DNA of 6,340 nucleotides from contig CAZMNN010000069.1 of the NCBI GenBank assembly GCA_964567665.1, forward strand, positions 1 through 6,340, given 5' to 3'. The notes beneath the pieces are model-generated. The model worked only from the letters and a program-made list of their open reading frames with translations. It was not told the DNA's origin and did no database searches. This document shows, piece after piece, positions 1 to 6,264 of this stretch; position 1 is the stretch's first letter, and the number at the start of each line of letters is the position of its first letter. The translations under genes and the position numbers were made by a program. This DNA is from UBA1731 sp964567665. Its GTDB lineage: Bacteria; Verrucomicrobiota; Kiritimatiellia; RFP12; UBA1067.

Positions 1-327
1 CGTGAAGACCGGGCCTTTCTTCGGCGTGAACTCGCCCGTCTTCGGCGAGTAGATAAGCGTGCCGACGACGTCGGCCGGCAGCAGGTCGGGCGTGAACGAA
101 ATGCGCTTGAAGTCCAGCCCAAGAACCTTCGCCAGCGTGTTGACGCTCAGCGTCTTCGCAAGCCCCGGCACGCCTTCCAGAAGGATGTGGCCGTCCGTCA
201 CGAGCGCCAGCACAAGCCGGTCGATCAACTTCTCCTGACCTACAATCACCTTGGCGACCTCTTCCTTGATTTTCGCGGCCAATTCGCCTTGAGCCGCAAT
301 CCTGCCGGTCTGTGCAGCGAGATCCAT
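1..327 (-). CDS. MoxR-family AAA+ ATPase, N-terminal part (truncated by window edge)
   Basis: An open frame starts at the ATG at 325-327 and stays open for 109 codons to the left edge, so the C-terminal two thirds are missing. The protein has an N-terminal helical segment with a VIVGQE motif (residues 27-32), then a Walker A loop GVPGLAKT (52-59), then FTPDLLPADVVGT (78-90) and TGEFTPKKGPVF (97-108). These motifs, in this order, are characteristic of MoxR-type AAA+ ATPases (AAA_3 family), which act as chaperones for assembling or activating metalloenzymes and envelope complexes, often beside DUF58/VWA and transglutaminase genes. Walker B and the sensor residues would lie outside the window. 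A strong Shine-Dalgarno GGGAGGG sits 7 nt before the ATG, fixing the start. The gene follows pyrH by 22 nt on the same strand and is probably cotranscribed with it. The family call is firm. The substrate cannot be told from this fragment. Confidence 0.92.
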   Translation of the reverse strand, partial: MDLAAQTGRIAAQGELAAKIKEEVAKVIVGQEKLIDRLVLALVTDGHILLEGVPGLAKTLSVNTLAKVLGLDFKRISFTPDLLPADVVGTLIYSPKTGEFTPKKGPVFT

Positions 328-334
328 AATCAAA

Positions 335-341
335 CCCTCCC
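335..341 (-). promoter_or_regulatory. Strong Shine-Dalgarno of the moxR-like gene
   Basis: GGGAGGG on the minus strand lies 7 nt upstream of the ATG at 327, within the 22-nt gap after the pyrH stop. It supports the chosen start and independent translation initiation inside a pyrH-moxR transcript. Confidence 0.8.
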
Positions 342-349
342 TTAGAAAA

Positions 350-1075
350 TCACTTGTCGGTCACGAGTGTGCCGACGGCCTCTCCCTTGACCACGCGCTC
401 AAGCGCATCGCCGTCGAAGAAGTCGAACACCACAATCGGGATGTCATTGTCCATGCACAGCGCGAACGCCGCCGAATCCATCACCTTCAGACGCTTTTCA
501 AGCGCGGTCTCGTATCTGAGCGAACCGTACTTCTTCGCTTTGGGGTCCTTCATCGGGTCGGCCGTATAGATGCCGTCCACCTTCGTGGCCTTCAGCAGGG
601 CGTCCGCCCCGATCTCGCTCGCCCGCAGCGCGGCGGCGGAGTCGGTGGAGAAGTATGGATTGCCGGTGCCGCCGGCGAACACGCACACGCGCCCCTTCTC
701 GAAATGGCGTATGGCCTTGCGCTGTATGAACGGCTCGGCAAGTTTCGGCATCTCGATCGACGTCATCACACGCGTTGGGACGCCTATGCTTTCAAGGGCG
801 TTCATCATCGCAAGTCCGTTGATGATAGTGGCCAGCATACCCATGGAGTCGCCTGTCACGCGGTTGACGCCCTTCGTTGAACCGGAGAGGCCTCTGAATA
901 TGTTTCCGCCTCCAAGCACGATTCCGACTTCGCAGCCCAGACTGTGAATCTTCTTCACGCGCTCCGCCATGAACGCGAGGCGTTCCGGGTCGATGCATTC
1001 ACCGGTCTCCCGGTTGGCAAGCACTTCGCCTGAGAGTTTGAGCAAAATACGTTTGAACTTTAGTTTTCGCTTCAT
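350..1075 (-). CDS. pyrH: Uridylate kinase (UMP kinase)
   Basis: This cytoplasmic enzyme phosphorylates UMP to UDP with ATP, the step that feeds UTP, CTP and UDP-sugar synthesis. Its 241 residues match the usual bacterial length of about 240. Visible family motifs are KLSGE (13-17) in the phosphate-binding region, GGGNIFRG (55-62), TGDSMGM (74-80, with the UMP-contacting Asp76), FAGGTGNPYFSTD (133-145), and ATKVDGIY followed by DP (163-174). The amino-acid-kinase fold and the absence of a P-loop mark it as bacterial PyrH and not a eukaryotic-type UMP/CMP kinase. The ATG at 1075 gives the expected short basic N-terminus before KRILLKLSGE, and no other start fits. No Shine-Dalgarno lies close to this ATG; instead a promoter -10 box ends 8 nt before it, suggesting a leaderless or nearly leaderless mRNA. 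tsf and frr, the common neighbours of pyrH, are absent; murA lies upstream and a moxR-like gene downstream. Family members are typically homohexamers regulated by GTP and UTP (known biology, not visible here). Confidence 0.97.
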   Translation of the reverse strand: MKRKLKFKRILLKLSGEVLANRETGECIDPERLAFMAERVKKIHSLGCEVGIVLGGGNIFRGLSGSTKGVNRVTGDSMGMLATIINGLAMMNALESIGVPTRVMTSIEMPKLAEPFIQRKAIRHFEKGRVCVFAGGTGNPYFSTDSAAALRASEIGADALLKATKVDGIYTADPMKDPKAKKYGSLRYETALEKRLKVMDSAAFALCMDNDIPIVVFDFFDGDALERVVKGEAVGTLVTDK

Positions 1076-1083
1076 GGCGCAAT

Positions 1084-1112
1084 ATTGTACGAAATCCCGC
1101 CCTCCAAATCAA
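1084..1112 (-). promoter_or_regulatory. Sigma70-type promoter for pyrH
   Basis: On the minus strand, TTGATT (1107-1112) is followed by a 17-nt spacer and TACAAT (1084-1089). This is 4/6 and 5/6 agreement with the -35 and -10 consensus at the ideal spacing. Counting 7 nt from the -10 box puts transcription start at about 1078-1075, on or within 3 nt of the pyrH ATG. It lies in the 112-nt gap after murA, so pyrH-moxR probably forms its own transcription unit. The motif was read by eye, without experimental support. Confidence 0.65.
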
Positions 1113-1150
1113 GCATCGCCCTTCCCCTGCCCAGACAAACCATCAACGCC

Positions 1151-1174
1151 GCAGACCAGTCGAAAAGGGTCTGC
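1151..1174 (-). other. Perfect 7-bp stem-loop after murA
   Basis: GCAGACC and GGTCTGC form a perfect inverted repeat around a 10-nt loop, beginning 13 nt after the murA stop codon. No T-run follows the stem on the minus strand, so it is not a classical intrinsic terminator. It could be a U-tract-less terminator, a 3'-end stabiliser for the upstream operon, or a protein-binding palindrome just upstream of the pyrH promoter. Confidence 0.45.
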
Positions 1175-1187
1175 ACCGTCTGCCGAA

Positions 1188-2510
1188 TCACACCGCGTTC
1201 TGCACCCGCCTGATGTCGGCGCCGAGTTTGCCCAACCATTTCTCCACAGATTCATATCCACGGTCGACAGATTCGGCGTTCAGTATCGAGGTCGTCCCCT
1301 TTGCGCACAGGGCGGCAAGAATCAAGGCAATCCCTGCGCGTATGTCCGGCGACGTAACTGTCGTGCCGCGCAGCGGAGACGGGCCTGTCACAACGGCGCG
1401 GTGCGGATCGCACACCACAATCTTCGCTCCCATCTGTATCAGGTGATCAACGAAGTACAGGCGGCTTTCGAACATCTTCTCATGAAAGAGGCATGTGCCT
1501 CTGCATTGCGTGGCCAGCACGATCATCACGGACATCAGATCGCTCGGGAACATCGGCCACGGGCCGTCTGCGATGCTCGGTATCGAATCGCCGAGATCGT
1601 ATCTCATCCGCAGTTTCTGTTTCGCGGGAAGCTCAATGGTGCGCTTCTCTGCGTCTGCCGTCCAGCGGAGCCCGAAGCGGCGCAGAGGCCCGGCGAGGAT
1701 CGAGAACTGCGGCACGTCCACATCCGTAAGCGTAAGCGCACCGCCGGTTATCGCGGCGGCTACGAGATAGCTCACGGCCTCTATGAGATCCGACCCGATG
1801 CGCATGGTGGCTCCGTGCAGGGACTCCACTCCGCTTACGGTTATCCTGTTCGTGCCGATCCCGGATATCTTCGCACCCATCGCGTTCAGCAATGCGCAGA
1901 GATCCTGCACGTGCGGCTCACACGCAGCGTTGTATATCACGGTGTCGCCATCCGCAAGCGCCGCCGCCATCACGATGTTCTCGGTTGCGGTGACGCTCGC
2001 CTCGTCAAGGACGAATGACGCGCCCCTCAGACCGCCGCCGGTTCCGCGACCGCGCCGGATTACGGACAGCTGCATGTTGCGTTTCGTGTACTTGACTTTG
2101 GCGCCAAGCGCAACGAACCCGTCGAAGTGCGTATCGAGACGGCGATGTCCGATGCCGTCCCCGCCGGGCGGCGGCAGCGACACACGTCCGCGCCGAGCAA
2201 GGAGCGGCCCCGCAAAAAGCACGCTTGTGCGTATCCTGGCGGCAAGTTTCGGATCGAGCCGCGCCGTCCTCAACCTCTTTGCGCAGATCGTGACGCTTCG
2301 CGAGGCGGCATCCCGCACGACCGACGCACCGAACCTCTCCGCGCACTCAAGCATGCTTGCGACATCGGCGATCTCCGGCACGTTCTCAAGCGTCACTGGC
2401 TCGTCCGTGAGCAGCGCAGCCGCAATCATGGGCAACGCCGCATTCTTGTTGCCTGGCACACGGTGCGTTCCTCCCACCGTCCGGTTCCCGGATATCTCGA
2501 ACCTTCCCAT
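1188..2510 (-). CDS. murA: UDP-N-acetylglucosamine 1-carboxyvinyltransferase, Asp-type active site
   Basis: MurA transfers enolpyruvate from PEP to UDP-GlcNAc in the cytoplasm, the first committed step of peptidoglycan synthesis. The protein has 440 residues against about 420 for typical MurA. Seen in sequence: PGNKNAALP (19-27) with the catalytic Lys22-Asn23 pair; PPPGGDGIGHRRLDTHF (113-129); the FPSD segment carrying the equivalent of catalytic Asp305 of E. coli; FESRLYFVDHL with the Arg331 equivalent; SPDIRAG with the Asp369/Arg371 equivalents; and a closing DRGYESVEKWLGKLGADI. The residue at the place of E. coli Cys115 is Asp118. In other MurA enzymes, such as those of Mycobacterium and Chlamydia, this natural change preserves activity but removes the thiol that fosfomycin alkylates, so intrinsic fosfomycin insensitivity is inferred. 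The ATG at 2510 follows a GGAGG with unusually short spacing. The gene lies 20 nt after the transferase gene and probably belongs to that operon. No second murA copy is in view. Confidence 0.95.
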   Translation of the reverse strand: MGRFEISGNRTVGGTHRVPGNKNAALPMIAAALLTDEPVTLENVPEIADVASMLECAERFGASVVRDAASRSVTICAKRLRTARLDPKLAARIRTSVLFAGPLLARRGRVSLPPPGGDGIGHRRLDTHFDGFVALGAKVKYTKRNMQLSVIRRGRGTGGGLRGASFVLDEASVTATENIVMAAALADGDTVIYNAACEPHVQDLCALLNAMGAKISGIGTNRITVSGVESLHGATMRIGSDLIEAVSYLVAAAITGGALTLTDVDVPQFSILAGPLRRFGLRWTADAEKRTIELPAKQKLRMRYDLGDSIPSIADGPWPMFPSDLMSVMIVLATQCRGTCLFHEKMFESRLYFVDHLIQMGAKIVVCDPHRAVVTGPSPLRGTTVTSPDIRAGIALILAALCAKGTTSILNAESVDRGYESVEKWLGKLGADIRRVQNAV

Positions 2511-2511
2511 A

Positions 2512-2518
2512 CTCCTCC
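2512..2518 (-). promoter_or_regulatory. Shine-Dalgarno of murA with tight spacing
   Basis: GGAGGAG on the minus strand ends 1 nt before the ATG; counted from its GGAGG core the spacing is 3 nt, shorter than the usual 5-9. The MurA N-terminus aligns well from this ATG (MGRFEISG), so the start is retained. The short spacing may lower initiation. Confidence 0.6.
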
Positions 2519-2530
2519 AACGCGCAGACG

Positions 2531-4426
2531 TCAGACCGCCTGTTCCCTGAAACCAAACGTAGACACTTTCAATCCGCAGCTCTTGAACGCATCCACCACC
2601 ACGCGAAGCCGCTCAGGCGACAGTTCACAGGCTATGACCACGCTGTCTGCACCTGTCTCCGCCACAATCCGCTTCGCATCCATGTGCGGTCCGTCAATGC
2701 GCATCCCGCCGATGTATCTGCCGCGAAGGAGCAGATCGTCGTCCACAAGCCCCACGATTATGCGCCGGCCATGCCTGACGTCGCGGACAAGTTCGCGGCA
2801 GAATGCGCGGCATCGCAGCCCCGCCCCGAAGACAAGCACACGCGACACGTCCGGTGCGTCCGCAAGGTTGCGGGCGCTGAGCGTGTAGAAATAGTCGCGC
2901 AGCAGCTGTCTACCGGAGCGCACCGCAAGCATCGCAAGGAGCAGCAGCCCGAAATGGATTGCCGGAAACGCAAGCGTACGCCCTTCCTGATAGCCGAGCA
3001 GGACGATGAACGCCGTCGAAAGAAGCACTCCGGACGCGATTGCGATGACAAGCCGTATGTAGTTCGTAAGCATCGCCCGCGACCATACCGTGGAATAGGA
3101 TCGTGAAATGGCGAGGGCGATGAACACAGGTATCACGCGCATCGGAAGAAACGTGTGAAGCTGGCGCGACGTCATGGGAATCATGAGCAGCTTCTGCGTC
3201 ACATACCATGTGCCGACAAGGATGACGGCATCCGTGAGGAGCAGCGCCGGAACGAAGAGCGCGGCACGGCGGCGGCCGGAATGGCTGTGGCTGTGGGCAA
3301 CCGTATCCGCAAGTCTGCCCGCATCGAGAAGCTCCACACGCGACATGTCCTTCACTATGATGAACGCCGCGATTATGAACGCCACGATGAACAGTCCGGC
3401 CGCACGGTCGCGCAGGGCAACCGCACCTATCCCGACAAGCACAAGGAATGAGGCGATCACATACAGCAGGGCGACGGCCTTGCGCTGCGAAGCGAACCTG
3501 CGGAGAATGCGGTGGTGCGTATGGTCTGCGTCCGCCTGCATCACCTTCGCGCCGCCGGCGCCGGACGAAGGCTCCTCGTGACGCAAGGCCGCCCGCACCA
3601 CGCGGCGGACGATTGCGAGCGCAGTATCGAATATCGGCACCCCCATGGCAAGTGCCGGCACTCCGACGCACACGAGAAACGAATCGCCGGCGTGCGTCAT
3701 CAATGCCACAGTGGACAGGAAAAAGCCGAGGAACATCGCACCGGTGTCGCCGAGAAACACGGAGGCGGGATTGAAGTTGTACCGGAGGAATCCGAGAACC
3801 GCACCCATGAACGCAAGGTGTATGATTGTCTGACCGGGTGATGCGGCAAAGAACAGCGCACCTGCCATCCCTGCCGACGCGATCACGGCGAGACCTGAGG
3901 CGAGACCGTCAAGTCCATCGATCAGGTTGAACGCATTGATCGCACCGACTATCCAGAACACGGTGAGCGGCAGGTCGAGCCAAAGCGGAATGCCGTCGAA
4001 GAAGGAATGGAATCCGACATGGCACCAGAAGAACGTGAGGACGGCCACGGCAATCTGTCCGGCAAGCTTCACCGTCGGCTTCATCCCGAACTTGTCATCC
4101 GCAAATCCGAGCAGTCCAAGCCCGACCGCAAGCGCAATCATCCGGAAGAACACGGCATTGGGGATTGCGGGGGAAAGCGGTCTGCCGGATATCAGGACGA
4201 ATGCCGTGGCGGCGACCACAAACGACGCGATCACGGCTACCCCGCCGCCGCGCGGAATGGGCGTCTTGTTTATGCGCCGTCCGCCCGGGGTGTCCACCAT
4301 GCCAAGGCGGCGATTGACGTTCCGCACGATAGGCGTCAGGAAAAGTGACAGCAGGAACGCACCAGCGAACACAAGCAGATATGGTGCGACCCTGAAGAAC
4401 GCCCCCGCTGCGGCGAAGTGCATCAC
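2531..4426 (-). CDS. WecA/MraY-type undecaprenyl-phosphate sugar-1-phosphate transferase fused to a membrane/Rossmann-like module
   Basis: The N-terminal part (about 1-360) is a polytopic polyprenyl-phosphate N-acetylhexosamine-1-phosphate transferase. It should move a sugar phosphate from a UDP-sugar to undecaprenyl phosphate at the inner membrane, initiating an exopolysaccharide, O-antigen or wall glycan. Motifs: PRGGG (59-63 region), FADD (108-111, the Asp pair), NAFNLIDGLDGLA (164-176), FLGDTGA (224-230), PIFDTALAIVRR (264-275), and the HTHHRIL signature (302-308) that separates WecA/TagO-like enzymes from MraY. After a short His-rich linker (AHSHSHSG, 377-384) comes a second half of 631 total residues: about four hydrophobic segments (388-407, 428-440, 456-478, 488-503), then VLVFGAG (530-536) and IVGLVDDD (557-564), resembling the N-terminal region of FlaA1/CapD or WcaJ/WbaP proteins. 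No SDR or phosphoglycosyl-transferase catalytic domain follows. The GTG at 4426 overlaps the exosortase stop by 4 nt (GTGA); the next codon, ATG at 4423, is an equally plausible start. Translational coupling is likely. The sugar substrate is unknown. Confidence 0.93.
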   Translation of the reverse strand: MMHFAAAGAFFRVAPYLLVFAGAFLLSLFLTPIVRNVNRRLGMVDTPGGRRINKTPIPRGGGVAVIASFVVAATAFVLISGRPLSPAIPNAVFFRMIALAVGLGLLGFADDKFGMKPTVKLAGQIAVAVLTFFWCHVGFHSFFDGIPLWLDLPLTVFWIVGAINAFNLIDGLDGLASGLAVIASAGMAGALFFAASPGQTIIHLAFMGAVLGFLRYNFNPASVFLGDTGAMFLGFFLSTVALMTHAGDSFLVCVGVPALAMGVPIFDTALAIVRRVVRAALRHEEPSSGAGGAKVMQADADHTHHRILRRFASQRKAVALLYVIASFLVLVGIGAVALRDRAAGLFIVAFIIAAFIIVKDMSRVELLDAGRLADTVAHSHSHSGRRRAALFVPALLLTDAVILVGTWYVTQKLLMIPMTSRQLHTFLPMRVIPVFIALAISRSYSTVWSRAMLTNYIRLVIAIASGVLLSTAFIVLLGYQEGRTLAFPAIHFGLLLLAMLAVRSGRQLLRDYFYTLSARNLADAPDVSRVLVFGAGLRCRAFCRELVRDVRHGRRIIVGLVDDDLLLRGRYIGGMRIDGPHMDAKRIVAETGADSVVIACELSPERLRVVVDAFKSCGLKVSTFGFREQAV

Positions 4427-5973
4427 CTCTGCACCTCCAGCGCTTTCAGGAATTCGACAAGCTCAGCCTCGTTCGCGCCCTGGGCGTGGACTGTGACCAT
4501 GACCCAGCGATCCACCCGGTTCAGCACAGAGCGGTCGAACACATCCTTGAAGATTCGCCCCATGTGCGATGCAGTGCGGTAGCCCTCCTGGTTGAAGAAG
4601 GTGTACGCCTGCATTCCGCGCATCCCGCCATGACGCGCAATGTCGATCACGTGCCACGGTCTGCCCGCACATTCCACGTTGCGCGGATTGGACATGACGT
4701 ACCCCTGTGACGGCAGACAGAGCTCCGGACGATGTATCGAGGCCCGCGACGTTCCGCCGATGACGATCGACACAAGAAAATTCGCGCCGGACTGCGACAC
4801 GTACATCTTCTTCGTTATCTGAGTGTCCTTGGGAAGGATGTTAAGTTCGGCCTCCGAAACCTTCTCGCTGTCTGCGAACCGCTCGTCATCTGTCGCACAT
4901 CCCTCAATCTGCGGGAACGCAACCGTCGGTGCCTTGGCAATAATGGCTGCGGGCGTCATCGTCTGGAAGACAAACACCGCAACAAAGAACGCGGCGGCAG
5001 ACAGCACGGCGAACACGCCACGGCGCTGGATGCGTTGCGCAGCAGGTTCGGCGTTCGGCGCACCGACGGATTCCTCTGAATGGTCGCACGATGGCTTCGC
5101 CGCCCGCGCAAAGATCCTGTCTATGGCTTCTCCAGCCACAACCATGAACACAATCGCTACGAGAAACACAATATATCCGGAATAGTCGTGATAGAATCCC
5201 GTGGCGAACTTCGGATCGGTGCAGGAGGCGATGAGGCATATTGAGACTATGCGGGCCACATTTCCGGCTACGGCAAGCGGAACCGAGCAGACGAAGAGAA
5301 TCCCGCGCCGAAGCCATGTCGGCTGGTTGAAGTACGCATATCCGGCGGTGAGCGCCATCAATGCGAAAAGCGATCTCAGCCCGGAGCACGGTTCAGCCAC
5401 GTCCACCGCAAACGGATGCGCCCCACGCGACACGACCGCCGTACCCTCGCGGACTGCATCAAGTCCAAATCCATTCAGCACCGCCATGGCCGTTCCGCTT
5501 GCGATGTACCGCAAATGGATCGTCACGATGTCAAGGAATGTCGCAAGCGGGATGCAGAACAGAAGGTAGCCCGCCGGAAACAGGAACAGCTTCGCACACC
5601 GCCAGCCGAAAAACGTCCAGGGAACAGTGACGCATAGGCCTATGAAGCCCAGCTCCTCCAAACGCAGCTGAACGCCTCGCGTTCCGAGAAGCGCCACACA
5701 GAGAAACGGAACGCTGGCAATGAAGCCAACCCACGAAAATGCGCCGTAGCGAATCTCCTGCGCAAGTGCGGCTCTCTGCGTCCACAGCACATACAGCGAG
5801 AACAGAGGCACAAACCAGCCGAACGACATATCCTCTTCTGCGGCATACGCAAATATGCCGTGAATCCGGACGAACATCCCAGAGAATCCGAACAGGGCAG
5901 ATAGTGCAACGACCACAACTGCAACAAGGGCAGTCATGGTCGAACGGTTAAATGCGCCATCGGTTCTGTTCAT
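4423..5973 (-). CDS. Exosortase fused to EpsI domain
   Basis: This integral membrane cysteine transpeptidase-like enzyme is predicted to process proteins with PEP-CTERM-type C-terminal tails. Numbered from the ATG at 5973 it has 516 residues. The N-terminal part (about 12-290) has roughly eight hydrophobic segments and the exosortase triad: Cys196 in EPCSGLRSL, Arg241 in AGNVARIVSI, and His262 in FYHDYSGYIVF. A polar linker (291-315) and one more membrane segment (319-337) lead to a C-terminal EpsI domain (DUF3485), with the HRPELCLPSQG motif (414-424) and the AYTFFNQEGYRTASHMGRI segment (456-474). EpsI-like domains are found fused to or beside exosortases in exopolysaccharide loci. The frame could begin at an ATG at 6015, adding 14 residues, but a TGGTATAAT promoter element lies between the two ATGs, and neither has a Shine-Dalgarno. 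Start 5973 is therefore preferred. The gene overlaps the sugar-phosphate transferase gene by 4 nt. No PEP-CTERM substrate is present in the window. Confidence 0.93.
   Translation of the reverse strand: MNRTDGAFNRSTMTALVAVVVVALSALFGFSGMFVRIHGIFAYAAEEDMSFGWFVPLFSLYVLWTQRAALAQEIRYGAFSWVGFIASVPFLCVALLGTRGVQLRLEELGFIGLCVTVPWTFFGWRCAKLFLFPAGYLLFCIPLATFLDIVTIHLRYIASGTAMAVLNGFGLDAVREGTAVVSRGAHPFAVDVAEPCSGLRSLFALMALTAGYAYFNQPTWLRRGILFVCSVPLAVAGNVARIVSICLIASCTDPKFATGFYHDYSGYIVFLVAIVFMVVAGEAIDRIFARAAKPSCDHSEESVGAPNAEPAAQRIQRRGVFAVLSAAAFFVAVFVFQTMTPAAIIAKAPTVAFPQIEGCATDDERFADSEKVSEAELNILPKDTQITKKMYVSQSGANFLVSIVIGGTSRASIHRPELCLPSQGYVMSNPRNVECAGRPWHVIDIARHGGMRGMQAYTFFNQEGYRTASHMGRIFKDVFDRSVLNRVDRWVMVTVHAQGANEAELVEFLKALEVQR
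4433..4438 (-). promoter_or_regulatory. Shine-Dalgarno of the transferase gene inside the exosortase 3' end
   Basis: GGAGGT on the minus strand is embedded in the last codons of the exosortase gene, 6 nt before the GTG at 4426 and 9 nt before the ATG at 4423. It serves either start and indicates coupled translation of the two overlapping genes. Confidence 0.7.
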
Positions 5974-5980
5974 GCCGCCG

Positions 5981-5989
5981 ATTATACCA
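5981..5989 (-). promoter_or_regulatory. Extended -10 promoter for the exosortase operon
   Basis: TGGTATAAT on the minus strand is a perfect TATAAT preceded by the TGn extension, 7 nt before the ATG at 5973. No good -35 hexamer is seen 16-18 nt upstream, as expected of extended -10 promoters. The predicted start of transcription falls at about 5974-5973, on the ATG. This makes a leaderless mRNA likely and argues against the upstream ATG at 6015. Confidence 0.65.
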
Positions 5990-5990
5990 C

Positions 5991-6016
5991 AAAATGCATG
6001 GTCGCGGCACGACATG
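5991..6016 (-). terminator. Possible weak terminator hairpin after infA
   Basis: On the minus strand CATGTCG and CGACCATG pair around TGCCG, giving 7 bp with one bulged C, followed two bases later by TTTT. It begins 20 nt after the infA stop and ends just before the extended -10 box. The stem and T-run are short, so readthrough from infA into the exosortase gene is quite possible. Confidence 0.3.
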
Positions 6017-6036
6017 AAAACGCCAAGACCGATGGA

Positions 6037-6264
6037 TCAGGTTTTGTGGCGGTAGGTGATCCGCCCCTTGCCGAGGTCGTACGGCGATATCTCAACCGTC
6101 ACCTTGTCGCCTATCGCTATCTTGATGAAGAACTTGCGCATCTTGCCTGAAATGTGCGCAAGAATCTCATGACCGTTCTCAAGGCGAACAGTGTACATCG
6201 TCGCCGGAAGAACCTTTACGACAGTTCCGGTGACTTCAATCGCTTTATCGTCTGCACTTGCCAT
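6037..6264 (-). CDS. infA: Translation initiation factor IF-1
   Basis: IF-1 is a small OB-fold protein that binds the 30S A site and works with IF-2 and IF-3 during initiation. The 75-residue product is close to the usual 72. It has the family segments EVTGTVVKVLP (10-20), VRLENGHEILAHISGKMR (26-43) and GDKVTVEISPYDLGKGRITYR (52-72). The frame is open further upstream to a potential start at 6336, but that extension would translate the tRNA-Asn gene; the ATG at 6264 gives the standard IF-1 N-terminus (MASADDKAIEV). No Shine-Dalgarno precedes this ATG, and the gene begins only 23 nt after the CCA end of tRNA-Asn with no convincing promoter between. It is probably cotranscribed with the tRNA and released by tRNA 3' processing. 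Confidence 0.96.
   Translation of the reverse strand: MASADDKAIEVTGTVVKVLPATMYTVRLENGHEILAHISGKMRKFFIKIAIGDKVTVEISPYDLGKGRITYRHKT

Noticed and set aside
969..2018. Long plus-strand open frame of 349 codons opposite murA
   Set aside because: It lies antisense to a clear murA and pyrH start, has low-complexity Arg/His/Ala-rich composition and no recognisable domain. It is a shadow of GC-rich coding DNA.
1783..2550. Plus-strand open frame of 255 codons opposite murA
   Set aside because: Its Ser/Pro/Ala-rich translation mirrors MurA codons on the other strand, and it has no motif or ribosome binding site that I can support.
3281..3298. Short GGCTGT tandem-like repeat
   Set aside because: It encodes the His-Ser-His-Ser linker of the transferase fusion and is too short to call a repeat element.
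2910..3671. Minus-strand open frame of 253 codons within the transferase gene
   Set aside because: It is out of frame inside a gene whose own frame carries all the WecA motifs; the product is Arg/Cys/His-rich without a family signature.
5974..6015. Upstream ATG for the exosortase gene
   Set aside because: A perfect extended -10 element lies between this ATG and the next, there is no Shine-Dalgarno, and the extra residues look unlike a membrane-protein N-terminus.
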